Source of the DNA: Bacteroidota bacterium
GTDB lineage: Bacteria; Bacteroidota; Ignavibacteria; UBA10030; SZUA-254
Length of the DNA stretch: 8,986 bases
Reading direction: 5' to 3'
Assembly (NCBI GenBank): GCA_004322375.1
Contig: SCUC01000487.1
Span: 1-8,986, forward strand
In this document: piece by piece, positions 1 to 6,894 of the stretch
Numbering within the stretch: the first letter of the stretch is position 1
Layout of the letters: the number at the start of each line of letters is the position of its first letter
Translations under genes and position numbers: made by a program
The notes under the pieces: generated by a model
What the model saw: the letters and a program-made list of their open reading frames with translations, nothing else
Databases searched by the model: none
Told to the model about the DNA's origin: nothing

Positions 1-108
1 GCTGTTCCAGCGTAAAAGAAGAAATAAACATGTTATACCGATGAAAGAAAGAATTTGCCGTGAGGTAATTTTTTCTTTTAAAAATGAAAAATGTTTATTC
101 GGTTTCAT
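1..108 (-). CDS. N-terminus of a membrane protein, possibly a GT39/ArnT-like glycosyltransferase (partial)
   Basis: This reading frame starts at the ATG at 108-106 on the minus strand and stays open to base 1, giving 36 codons with the C-terminus outside the window. The peptide begins MKPNKHFSFLKEK and continues into a hydrophobic run, ILSFIGITCLFLLLRWNS, which looks like an N-in first transmembrane helix after a basic stretch. A first helix ending in an LRWNS-type motif is typical of polytopic glycosyltransferases of the GT39/PMT/ArnT type, where a periplasmic acidic loop follows; that loop is beyond the edge, so the family is inference. It begins 37 bases after the stop of the family 2 glycosyltransferase, in the same direction, so co-transcription is likely. 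The pair would fit synthesis and use of a polyprenyl-phosphate sugar. The ribosome site is weak (TAGGC just upstream). It could also be an unrelated membrane protein. Confidence 0.55.
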   Translation of the reverse strand, partial: MKPNKHFSFLKEKITSRQILSFIGITCLFLLLRWNS

Positions 109-145
109 GCCTACAGAAAGAGAAAATATGAATCAGGATAGGAAG

Positions 146-856
146 TTATTTGCTTGAAAAAAGATATTTCAATGCGGTCAGCACTGTTCCAAGACCGTAC
201 CGAACGCTGCGCTTGAAATTGATGCTTGAGCTTTCAGGCATGTAACGCACAGGGACGGGGATTTCTCCGATACGGTACCCCTTTTTAACAATTTGAAAAA
301 GCACCTGGCTATCGAAAACGAAATCATCCGAATTATTAATAAAATCAATATTCTCCAGTACCTCTCGTTTATAGGCGCGCATTCCGGTGTGCCATTCGGA
401 GAGATTTTGTCCGGTAACGATATTCTCGAACAGGCTAAGCACCCGATTCGCAATATATTTATATTTCGGCATTCCGCCGGCAAGAGCTTCCTTACGTGAG
501 CGGATTCGAGTGCCTAACATCACGTCAAAATAATCGTTCGAGATATAATCAACAAAGTATTTGATGAGCTTCGGGTCGTACTGATAGTCTGGATGAAGCA
601 TGATGACAATATCTGCTCCGCGTTCCAGAGCGAGACGGTAACAGGTTTTCTGGTTTCCGCCGTATCCCTTGTTCCGTTCATGTTGATGCACAGTCATTCC
701 AAGCTTTTTCGCAATCGCGACTGTTTGGTCTTTACTGCAATCATCAACAAGGAGTAATTCGGTTACAAATTCCCTGGGAATATCATTGACAGTTTGTTCG
801 AGGGTTTTTTCCGCGTGGTAGGCAGGAAACACAACGATGACATTTGGATGATTCAT
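146..856 (-). CDS. Family 2 glycosyltransferase (polyprenyl-phosphate sugar synthase-like)
   Basis: A 236-residue GT-A fold glycosyltransferase, likely moving a sugar from a nucleotide sugar to a polyprenyl phosphate or glycan at the cytoplasmic face of the membrane. From the ATG at 856 the order is: strand and UDP-binding start VIVVFPAYHAEKTL (residues 6-19), LLLVDDCSKDQT (34-45) with the nucleotide-binding Asp pair, NKGYGGNQ (62-69), the metal-site region HPDYQYDP (88-95), and EWHTGMRAY (154-162), the position of the acceptor/base motif. The usual DxD-type element appears as HPDYQYDP, a variant found in a recognised GT2 branch. No transmembrane helix is seen, unlike longer DPMS-like proteins. 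A TTG at 877 would add seven residues (FPQNQY stretch), but the ATG leads directly into the first beta strand; neither start has a clear ribosome site. It precedes the partial membrane protein gene and probably heads that operon. The exact substrate cannot be read. Confidence 0.93.
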   Translation of the reverse strand: MNHPNVIVVFPAYHAEKTLEQTVNDIPREFVTELLLVDDCSKDQTVAIAKKLGMTVHQHERNKGYGGNQKTCYRLALERGADIVIMLHPDYQYDPKLIKYFVDYISNDYFDVMLGTRIRSRKEALAGGMPKYKYIANRVLSLFENIVTGQNLSEWHTGMRAYKREVLENIDFINNSDDFVFDSQVLFQIVKKGYRIGEIPVPVRYMPESSSINFKRSVRYGLGTVLTALKYLFSSK

Positions 857-926
857 ATACTGGTTTTGAGGGAACAACCCTGTTGTGGAAAATTAATTGA
901 TGTTAATGGTACAAATTATGGAATAG

Positions 927-955
927 AATATATAATAGAAATTTACCAAAGCCAA
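927..955 (-). promoter_or_regulatory. Possible promoter of the glycosyltransferase operon
   Basis: On the minus strand TTGGCT (955-950) and TATATT (932-927) are separated by 17 bases, resembling -35 and -10 boxes. Transcription would start near 920, giving a leader of about 65 bases before the ATG at 856. The -35 match is only partial and the region is AT-rich, so this may be chance. Confidence 0.3.
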
Positions 956-1114
956 AGAAAATTCAAAGTCGCAAAACGATGTCACCCGTTGTAGGTTTTA
1001 CTGTTTGGTTCTCTTTCTGTTCCATTATTGTTCCATCCCTCCGGGATTCTTTTTAATAACCCCGAAAGCGATGGGTAAAAAATAGGGTTTTAAGGTATGA
1101 ACTACGAAAAATTA

Positions 1115-1243
1115 CTATAGGGTAGTGCCAAAAACTACCCAGGCTCCACTCTGCGTCCTCGCAGAGTGAAGAATACTGTTTGGTATCGTTGTTTCTGCGA
1201 GGACGCAGAAACGAGCGATAGGGTTTTTGGAACAACCCTATAG
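1115..1243. repeat. 129-bp mirror-symmetric inverted-repeat element with four hairpins (MITE/REPIN-like)
   Basis: The ends are inverted repeats: CTATAGGGT at 1115-1123 and ACCCTATAG at 1235-1243. The match continues inward to about 22 bases with two mismatches, including a shared CCAAAAAC core. Each arm also folds locally: GGGTAGT/ACTACCC (1120-1126/1134-1140) on the left and ATAGGGTT/AACCCTAT (1218-1225/1234-1241) on the right. Between them lie two 9-bp tetraloop hairpins: CACTCTGCG/CGCAGAGTG (1147-1155/1160-1168, loop TCCT) and GTTTCTGCG/CGCAGAAAC (1191-1199/1204-1212, loop AGGA). Their cores, CTGCGTCCTCGCAG and CTGCGAGGACGCAG, are exact reverse complements, so the element is a pair of palindromes in opposite orientation inside terminal inverted repeats. 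This layout resembles non-autonomous MITEs or REP doublets (REPINs). No target duplication is clear and no transposase is nearby. It could instead act as a structured RNA or bidirectional terminator. Confidence 0.72.
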
Positions 1244-1324
1244 GACATAAAACAAACAATAGCTATATTCATGCAAAAATAATGTTATCATCTGCAATAA
1301 TGATAGAAACACGGAACCAGGACA

Positions 1325-3613
1325 ATGAAGAAGAATCTTAATCCATTAACCTATCTTGAACGAACAGACAAGTGGTATCTTGGAGGAGGGAACAGGCTTA
1401 TCTGGGCTCCGCCATTTCCCGTGTGGCTGGAGTACCCGGGATTCTGGGACAAAGCCCACTATTACAATAGAGAAATTGAACCTGTATTTACATGGACGAT
1501 TCTTGACGATACAGGAAATGAAATTCCGTTGCAAGGCGGAGGTCGCCATTGGGATCCGTCGAAGCTTGTTACGGGATACGAGATATGCGATGCGGGAGAT
1601 GCGCCGGGCGGGAGAACGATGCAAGGCTCAAGATTCAAGATTCAAGAAACTAAATGTTGCATGCAGGATGGTGCATTAGCTTCCGTTGTGCGCATGAGCA
1701 ACAAATCTAATAGCAGTATAAAACTTCATCTCATCGCCTGGACTGTTCAACAGAACTACCCTTCAGGGAAGAAGACATGGATTGAAAATATCAACGTTCA
1801 ACAAGATAATATCTCCTTCAAAAAGTATCTTCAACCGCATCACGCAGACGCTCCTATACTTCCCGTTATTTGTTCAATCGGACTTGATCAAAAAATTACA
1901 TCGTACAGCATTAACCTGAGCGAAGGGTTTATGTTACAGCCGCACTGGAAACTGACGCCATTCTTTGAAAAATTTAGAAACAGAAGACTCCAGAATGAAT
2001 GCAAATTATCGGGAGTTTCAGATGATGGTTTGATATATATGGCACTTCATACAAGTATCGAGCTTCAGGCGAAAAGCGATAAGGCACTAACCGCATATTT
2101 TCGAGTTGCGCCATCAGGTGGAGAATTCAAGAAAGTAAAAATGCCGCTAAGAGATGGAGTAAACTCCGTCACCAACGTTGAGAAAAGGTGGAGGGGATAC
2201 TTTTCATCAGTTCCATACTTCGCATGTACGGATGAATATTTTACCCGCTACTATTGGTATCGCTGGTACGGGCTGAAATTAAATACAATCAATGTACGTG
2301 AGAATAATTATCAATACCCATTTGTGTGTGAAGGGATAGGGTATTTTCGCGCACCGATATCGTACAGCGCGATGTGCCATATAATGGAAAACAGATGGCA
2401 AAAAACTGCCGCACCCGCGCAAGGAACGTTGTTAACCTTCCTGAGTAATCAACGAAAGGATGGAGGATTTAGGGGATACATTGACATGGATTTTTATCGT
2501 CAAGAAATGTTTTACCATGCGAATTGGGGAAAATCGTTGATAGAATTACACCGTATTCATCCCGATAAACAATTCCTCAAGCAGGCGTATAAAGGTTTGG
2601 AAAAATATGTACAATATTTTGATAGGGAACGAGATGCTGAAGAAAGCGGGCTCTACGATATAGATAATCATTACGAAACAGGACAGGAATATATGCACCG
2701 TTATCTTGCGGTTCATCCTAATGCCGATAGGGATAACTGGGGCGACGTTTTTCGCTTGAAAGGCGTGGATGTTACGGTGTATATGTATGAACTGAAGAAA
2801 GCTCTTTCGATTGCAGCGGGGATATTAGGAAAAAGGAAAGTAGAGGAGCAGTGGCGCAGAGGAGCGGAGAAAATAAAAAATGATATGGTAGAAAAAATGT
2901 GGGATGCAAAGGAGGAGATGTTCTTCGATGTTAATCCCGAAACCGGAAAACGAACTACAGTAAAAGCGGCAACATGTTTCTACCCGTACATGACGGATAT
3001 TGTTACAGCGGCTCATGTTCCGGGATTCAAGCGTCATCTGCTTTCATCGAAAGAGTTTTGGACTACGTATCCCGTTCCATCATCCAGCGTTGACGATGCG
3101 TATTATCATGCGGAAGCGGAATGGAAGGGCAAGCGGATGAATTGCCCATGGAACGGCAGAGTGTGGCCCATGACGAATAGTCATATTGCAGAGGCGTTGG
3201 CGCAAACAGCAATTCGGTGCAATGATCACGAGTTGCGAGCAACATGCGCAGAGTTTATCACAAAATTTATACGGATGATGTATTTTGATGGGGACCAAAC
3301 GCGACCCAATTGTTTTGAGCATTATAATCCGAAAACAGGGCAGCCAAGCATCTATCGGGGTGTGGATGATTACCAGCATTCCTGGGTTGTTGATTTAATC
3401 ATGAAGTATGTCGCGGGGTTAAGAGTGTATGACAATAATATTATCGTTGATCCGTTTCCGTTTGAAATTGAATCCTTTATTCTCGATAAGGTATACGTGA
3501 GGGGGAAAACGTTACGCGTTGAAAGGAAAGGAAAAGAATTTTCGGTGAGCATCGGGGGAAAAACAATAGCACGTTCAAAGGTAGGTCAGCCGCTGGCGCT
3601 TGATAGCTTGTAG
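1325..3613 (+). CDS. Six-hairpin glycoside hydrolase, GH63 / mannosylglycerate hydrolase-like
   Basis: A 762-residue protein with no signal peptide, so probably cytoplasmic. Residues 1-300 are beta-rich with no recognisable catalytic motif and form a likely N-terminal beta-sandwich. Residues about 305-700 have the helical, Trp/Tyr-rich pattern of an (alpha/alpha)6 barrel: YYWYRWYGLKLN (309-320), GFRGYIDMD (381-389), SGLYDIDNHYETGQEYM (441-457), NCPWNGRVWPMTN (606-618) and CFEHYNPKTG (663-672). By analogy with GH63 and MGH1-like enzymes the acid would lie in the 445-447 Asp region and the base would be Glu665; this is family-based inference. The tail IIVDPFPFEIESFILDKVYVRG (split 706-727) resembles the C-terminal beta cap of GH65/GH78-like enzymes. 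It likely cleaves a glucoside or mannoside, perhaps an internal glycan or compatible solute; the substrate is unknown. It stands alone, divergent from the glycosyltransferase operon and convergent with a propeller lipoprotein 9 bp beyond its stop. Confidence 0.87.
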   Translation: MKKNLNPLTYLERTDKWYLGGGNRLIWAPPFPVWLEYPGFWDKAHYYNREIEPVFTWTILDDTGNEIPLQGGGRHWDPSKLVTGYEICDAGDAPGGRTMQGSRFKIQETKCCMQDGALASVVRMSNKSNSSIKLHLIAWTVQQNYPSGKKTWIENINVQQDNISFKKYLQPHHADAPILPVICSIGLDQKITSYSINLSEGFMLQPHWKLTPFFEKFRNRRLQNECKLSGVSDDGLIYMALHTSIELQAKSDKALTAYFRVAPSGGEFKKVKMPLRDGVNSVTNVEKRWRGYFSSVPYFACTDEYFTRYYWYRWYGLKLNTINVRENNYQYPFVCEGIGYFRAPISYSAMCHIMENRWQKTAAPAQGTLLTFLSNQRKDGGFRGYIDMDFYRQEMFYHANWGKSLIELHRIHPDKQFLKQAYKGLEKYVQYFDRERDAEESGLYDIDNHYETGQEYMHRYLAVHPNADRDNWGDVFRLKGVDVTVYMYELKKALSIAAGILGKRKVEEQWRRGAEKIKNDMVEKMWDAKEEMFFDVNPETGKRTTVKAATCFYPYMTDIVTAAHVPGFKRHLLSSKEFWTTYPVPSSSVDDAYYHAEAEWKGKRMNCPWNGRVWPMTNSHIAEALAQTAIRCNDHELRATCAEFITKFIRMMYFDGDQTRPNCFEHYNPKTGQPSIYRGVDDYQHSWVVDLIMKYVAGLRVYDNNIIVDPFPFEIESFILDKVYVRGKTLRVERKGKEFSVSIGGKTIARSKVGQPLALDSL

Positions 3614-3622
3614 CGTAAGAAA

Positions 3623-4729
3623 TTATTTTATCTTAGCGCCTTCGGGATTGTACACGGCAATACCCTTATCGGTACCTATCCAAAGATTTTCATACCGGTC
3701 GTAGAGAAGGGCGCGGATAGTATCGCTGGGAAGTTCCGGAGTAGAGCTTTTCCTGACAATACTCCATGTCGTATCTTTGAGGAGAACAAGCCCGTTATCC
3801 GTCCCAAACCATCGGGTGCCTCTCATGTTCGTAACAATCGCATTCACGCGTCTTCGGGGTAAAACGCCATTTGTTCTTTCCCGCATTGTATAATGAATCC
3901 AAGTGCCGGTAGGGACATCAAGGAGGGAAATCCCGCCGTCGGAATTCGTTCCTCTCCCAACCCAGACTTTGGAGTTTGCATCGAAGGCAATGGAGGTGAT
4001 ATGCTCATCGTAGGGAGGCGGGATAGGATAATGGTTCCATGTTTTATCCCTGTCGAACGAGACTAATCCCTTATCGAAAGTTCCGAACCAAATTGAGTTA
4101 TCCACTGGATTTACTTCAATGACCTTAATATTATTGGTGGGAAGCAGTGAGTTATTTTTTGTATAGGTCAGCCAGATACCATCGTCAGGAGTTGTCGTGC
4201 TTGGAACATACCTGTTAACTCCATACTGGGATGCTGCCCATAGTTCTTTGTGGGGAAGATCGGATGCTACCCAATTGATATAGTTAAAGAGTAAGCCGTT
4301 ATTCTCCGTATAACGTCTCCATATTTTTCCTTCTGAAAACTTGTTATACCATATAAGCCCGCCACCTTTTAATGCAAACCACAGAATATTCCCGGTAGCA
4401 GCGATTGAATTCACAATATGAGCTTTCATAGGCTTTTCAGGAGGGGGTGGATATACAATGTAGCTGAGTGAATCCGTAAAGGAGAGCCATAGTCCTTTGT
4501 TAAAAGCATTAGCGCCACTATCGGTAGCTATCCAAATTTTATCTTCGATATCCACTGTCAAATCATTAATTTTATTATGTAACAGGTGGCCATTGGATGT
4601 ATTGATGACGATCCAGGTAGGATATTCTTCTTTGTTCACGGGTTGTGTTGTATCGCAACCTGTCAACGATGTGAGAACTAAGAAAAAAATCAAAGCTCTA
4701 ATATCTTGTACGTACCTCATGTGCTGCAT
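3623..4729 (-). CDS. Lipoprotein with a seven-motif two-component-regulator-type beta-propeller (paralog A)
   Basis: A 368-residue predicted lipoprotein. A hydrophobic signal (ALIFFLVLTSLTGC) ends in a good lipobox, with the lipidated Cys at residue 25. The rest is one propeller: seven recurring motifs of the form W-[IFV]-[GA]-T-x-x-G, with Trp at residues 66, 117, 164, 214, 256, 307 and 350 (for example IWIATDSGANAF, IWFGTFDKGLVSF, LWIGTDKGIAVY). Such repeats are known from the periplasmic sensor half of hybrid two-component systems and from free-standing surface proteins; here there is no membrane helix, kinase or regulator domain. It is a tandem paralog of the next minus-strand gene. The start is uncertain: the ATG at 4720 is equally good and neither has a clear ribosome site. 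The terminator at 4867-4900 suggests its own promoter in 4730-4866, which I could not identify. The ligand is unknown. Confidence 0.9.
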   Translation of the reverse strand: MQHMRYVQDIRALIFFLVLTSLTGCDTTQPVNKEEYPTWIVINTSNGHLLHNKINDLTVDIEDKIWIATDSGANAFNKGLWLSFTDSLSYIVYPPPPEKPMKAHIVNSIAATGNILWFALKGGGLIWYNKFSEGKIWRRYTENNGLLFNYINWVASDLPHKELWAASQYGVNRYVPSTTTPDDGIWLTYTKNNSLLPTNNIKVIEVNPVDNSIWFGTFDKGLVSFDRDKTWNHYPIPPPYDEHITSIAFDANSKVWVGRGTNSDGGISLLDVPTGTWIHYTMRERTNGVLPRRRVNAIVTNMRGTRWFGTDNGLVLLKDTTWSIVRKSSTPELPSDTIRALLYDRYENLWIGTDKGIAVYNPEGAKIK

Positions 4730-4866
4730 GAATAAAGAAAAATTTTGAAAAAAGCAAATAGAGGGAGAGAAAATTGATGAAAGCAGGTAACCTATAGCTT
4801 TACTTAAATCTCAGTGGTAAACGATGTTCTGCCTTATTCATACAGTGGATGTTTCCGGTGGATAAA
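4730..4866. other. Intergenic spacer between the two propeller genes
   Basis: A 137-base non-coding stretch, AT-rich, between the upstream terminator and the paralog A start. It should contain the promoter of paralog A on the minus strand, but no box pair stands out. No open frame, repeat or RNA structure was seen in it. Confidence 0.5.
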
Positions 4867-4900
4867 AAAATGGCTGACCGGTCTATCGGTCAGCCATTTT
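4867..4900 (-). terminator. Rho-independent terminator, perfect 14-bp stem
   Basis: AAAATGGCTGACCG (4867-4880) pairs perfectly with CGGTCAGCCATTTT (4887-4900) around the six-base loop GTCTAT. On the minus strand the stem is followed by a U run (from AAAAAAA at 4864-4870), 26 bases after the stop codon of the 4927-6033 gene, so it should end that transcript. The T run on the plus side makes it potentially bidirectional, but no plus-strand gene reads into it. Confidence 0.9.
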
Positions 4901-4926
4901 AAATTAAAAAGGTGTATGAAAAAAAA

Positions 4927-6033
4927 TTACTTAAGTCTTGTTCCTTCCGGGTTATAGACGACGATGCCTTTTTGAGTTCCTATCCAGAGGTTTTGGCGGC
5001 TGTCGTACGCTAATGCGCGAATGGTATCGCTGGGAAGTTCCGGGGTATTGCTTCTGTTAAAAATCCTCCATGTTGTATCCTTCTGCAATACAAGCCCGCG
5101 GTTTGTTCCGAACCATCGCGAGTCATTCAAGTTGGTTACGACAGCATTGACTGGTCCACGAGGCATAATACCGTTCGTGTTGCTATCAATGACTGAATAG
5201 TGAGTCCAGGTTGAAGTGGGGATATGGAGAACAGAAACTCCCGAGTTCGTGCTGAAATTGCTGCTTGCATCTCTTCCAACCCATACTCTCGAGTTAGCGT
5301 CAAAGCCAATGGAAGTAATACGCGCATCGTACTGAGGTGGAATTGTAAAGGTTTGCCACTGATCGTCGCCGTCAAAATAGACGAGTCCCTTGTCATATGT
5401 GCCGAACCACACACTATTATTATTGATATTCACTTCAACAACCTTAATGTTGCTTGAAGGGAGAGGAGAAGTTTCCTGAGTAAATGATACCCAGGTTCCT
5501 TCATCAGGAATTGTTAAGCTGGGGACGTATCTGAACGCGCCCACACCCGTACCCGCCCATACTTCACCATGGACAAGCTCGCCTGCAACCCAGTTAATAG
5601 TACGAGTTCCTAATCCGTTGGATTCTGTAAATCTGTACCAGACTTTTGTTGATGAGGAACGGTTGAACCGGACAAGACCTCCGCCTTTCGTAGCAAACCA
5701 AATCTTGCCGCCCGTTTCGGAAATAGAACTGACGACCCGGGAGGTTGCCGATGTGCTTGAACCGGAGACAGTCCATGAAAGTGAATCTCTAAATGATAAC
5801 CAGATACCATCATCGAATGCATTAGCGCCGCTATCAGTGGCGACCCACATTCTTCCCTCTGCATCGCTTGATAAATCGTTAATTTTATTGTCTAATAAGG
5901 GGCTACTGGAACGGGTAAATGTAACCCATATGGGCCCGCCGTCGTTACCGCTCGTCGGCGCGTTATCGCAGCCAGGGGTTAAGAATAAAAATAGCGATAA
6001 TATTGCTAAAGCGAGGTAAGTTTTAACTATCAT
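4927..6033 (-). CDS. Lipoprotein with a seven-motif two-component-regulator-type beta-propeller (paralog B)
   Basis: A 368-residue predicted lipoprotein from the ATG at 6033, chosen because GGAG (6042-6039) sits five bases upstream; a frame extending to 6060 would add nine residues without such a site. The signal peptide MIVKTYLALAILSLFLFL leads to TPGC, with the lipidated Cys at residue 22; Pro at -2 is slightly atypical. The remainder is a single propeller with Trp of the seven repeats at residues 63, 112, 159, 209, 251, 307 and 350 (for example MWVATDSGANAF, VWFGTYDKGLVYF, LWIGTQKGIVVY). In one aligned stretch (about residues 50-90) 28 of 41 residues match paralog A, and the DNA shares runs such as a 20-base identity at 3720-3739 and 5024-5043, so the two are a tandem duplication. 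Its blade 5 carries a short Ser/Asn insertion relative to paralog A. It is divergent from the DUF4382/receptor operon. A surface or periplasmic binding or scaffold role is inferred; no enzyme motif is seen. Confidence 0.92.
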   Translation of the reverse strand: MIVKTYLALAILSLFLFLTPGCDNAPTSGNDGGPIWVTFTRSSSPLLDNKINDLSSDAEGRMWVATDSGANAFDDGIWLSFRDSLSWTVSGSSTSATSRVVSSISETGGKIWFATKGGGLVRFNRSSSTKVWYRFTESNGLGTRTINWVAGELVHGEVWAGTGVGAFRYVPSLTIPDEGTWVSFTQETSPLPSSNIKVVEVNINNNSVWFGTYDKGLVYFDGDDQWQTFTIPPQYDARITSIGFDANSRVWVGRDASSNFSTNSGVSVLHIPTSTWTHYSVIDSNTNGIMPRGPVNAVVTNLNDSRWFGTNRGLVLQKDTTWRIFNRSNTPELPSDTIRALAYDSRQNLWIGTQKGIVVYNPEGTRLK

Positions 6034-6038
6034 AGGAA

Positions 6039-6042
6039 CTCC
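6039..6042 (-). promoter_or_regulatory. Ribosome binding site fixing the start of propeller paralog B
   Basis: On the minus strand GGAG (6042-6039) lies five bases before the ATG at 6033. It favours this start over the in-frame codon at 6060 and places the hydrophobic signal right at the N-terminus, as expected of a lipoprotein. Confidence 0.75.
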
Positions 6043-6079
6043 AAAATACAAATAAATCAAAGAAATTCAAACGTTATAT

Positions 6080-6108
6080 TTGACACCCATCATTTTTTTT
6101 AGTATAAT
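6080..6108 (+). promoter_or_regulatory. Consensus sigma70 promoter of the lipoprotein/receptor operon
   Basis: TTGACA at 6080-6085 and TATAAT at 6103-6108 match both sigma70 boxes exactly with an ideal 17-base spacer. The start would be near 6115, giving a leader of about 90 bases before the ATG at 6206. The -35 box overlaps TATATTTG (6075-6082), which fits the Bacteroidota -7 consensus TAnnTTTG, but no TTTG box is seen at the matching upstream distance. The sigma70 reading is therefore preferred. Confidence 0.75.
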
Positions 6109-6205
6109 ATACCTATACATAAACGTATTATCCCTTATGTAAGTTTCAAGCCACTGTTAATTTGTTATTATTTTTTAAGATTCAAGAAAAGCCTTTATAT
6201 CCACT

Positions 6206-6790
6206 ATGAAACGGCCACACACTTTTTTCCCAATCGTTATGGGATTAATTTCCATAGCTTTATTTTTCAACTCTGGATGTGAACAATACGATTACGCTTC
6301 ACCGGGCGCGGGTATCCTTGAAGTCCGGCTCAGAACCGTATCAACCAATATTGAATTCAGAGAACTGAATAATTTTGTCTTAACGCTTACCGAGCTCATC
6401 GCCTACCGGAATGACGGCGCGAGGATGCCTGTTTACCAGGATGTGAAAGCGATAGATCGGAAGACAGCTTCATACAATACGCTTCAACCAAAAGCAAGAG
6501 ATTCAAGCCTGGTGATTGGTCAAGCGTACGTTCCTCCGGGAGATTTTGTTAGCATTAATATGTTAATGACTCCCGGGATCAATGTTATCCTGGACGGCTA
6601 TAGATTTGTTCCGGTTATTACGTCAGAAACTGCCAGCGACGTTTTAGTTTTTGAGAAGCCGTTCAAGACGGAATCGTATAAGACAACAGTTGTCACATTA
6701 ACGATCGATCTCGATTGCTCGTTAGTGAAAGGCGTGGATTGGTATTACTTTTATCCCTGCTATTACATTTCTTCCATCCAGACGTACTAA
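6206..6790 (+). CDS. DUF4382-like lipoprotein
   Basis: A 194-residue predicted lipoprotein: the signal MKRPHTFFPIVMGLISIALFF leads to NSGC, with the lipidated Cys at residue 25 (Asn at -3 is atypical). After a short linker the domain begins GILEVRLRTVS (36-46) and continues as beta strands with LNNFVLTLTELIAY (54-67), VPPGDFVSINMLMTPG (109-124) and VVTLTIDLD (162-170). This order resembles DUF4382, a beta-sandwich family common in FCB lipoproteins with no known reaction. It ends in an aromatic-rich tail, WYYFYPCYYISS (179-190). It is the first gene after the consensus promoter, 104 bases before the next lipoprotein, and probably co-transcribed with it and the receptor gene. No strong ribosome site is visible, as is common in this group. 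Assignment to DUF4382 is by pattern and moderately sure; the lipoprotein call is more secure. Confidence 0.8.
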   Translation: MKRPHTFFPIVMGLISIALFFNSGCEQYDYASPGAGILEVRLRTVSTNIEFRELNNFVLTLTELIAYRNDGARMPVYQDVKAIDRKTASYNTLQPKARDSSLVIGQAYVPPGDFVSINMLMTPGINVILDGYRFVPVITSETASDVLVFEKPFKTESYKTTVVTLTIDLDCSLVKGVDWYYFYPCYYISSIQTY

Positions 6791-6830
6791 GGTTGTAGGT
6801 AAGGGTGTAAAAATTTTGATAAAGAGGAGT

Positions 6831-6865
6831 ATTGTCGTTTGAGCTATGTTCAAAAAACGATAATG
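6831..6865 (+). other. Imperfect hairpin in the leader of the 617-residue lipoprotein gene
   Basis: ATTGTCGTTTGA (6831-6842) can pair with TCAAAAAACGATAAT (6850-6864) around GCTATGT, with a three-A bulge and one G-U pair. It lies just after GAGGAG (6824-6829) and before the chosen ATG. Two tiny frames start inside it (ATG at 6846 and 6863) and stop after five codons. It could influence translation of the next gene, but it may be chance. Confidence 0.25.
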
Positions 6866-6894
6866 AAAAAAAATTATTAAACCGAGAAAGTATT

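Larger units (their letters stand above)
857..1324. other. Non-coding divergent region between the glycosyltransferase and hydrolase genes
   Basis: This 468-base stretch separates two divergently read genes and must hold both promoters. It contains a possible minus-strand promoter (927-955), a small hairpin at 1035-1047 (ATCCC/GGGAT, 3-base loop) followed by a short T run, and a 129-bp inverted-repeat element at 1115-1243. A short open frame on the minus strand (1053-1259) crosses the inverted repeat and has no coding character. No clear promoter for the hydrolase was found in the last 80 bases. GGAA at 1313-1316 is a possible ribosome site for the ATG at 1325, with eight bases between. Confidence 0.7.

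Noticed and set aside
1035..1054. Small hairpin plus T run as a plus-strand terminator
   Set aside because: The stem is only five base pairs and no plus-strand gene reads into it; it may be a fragment of another short palindromic repeat.
1053..1259. 68-codon minus-strand open frame
   Set aside because: It runs through the inverted-repeat element and ends at its outer edge; it has no ribosome site or recognisable domain and arises from the palindromes.
3605..3645. Terminator between the convergent hydrolase and propeller genes
   Set aside because: Only a weak TAAGA/TCTTA pairing with a ten-base AT-rich loop is seen, partly inside coding sequence, so no terminator was called.
5618..6019. 133-codon plus-strand open frame
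   Set aside because: It lies wholly inside the opposite strand of propeller paralog B, whose repeats and lipobox are unmistakable; it is a shadow frame.
6832..6894. TTG start extending the large lipoprotein by 21 residues
   Set aside because: GAGGAG is only two bases from the TTG, and the extension is hydrophilic and would displace the lipoprotein signal from the N-terminus.
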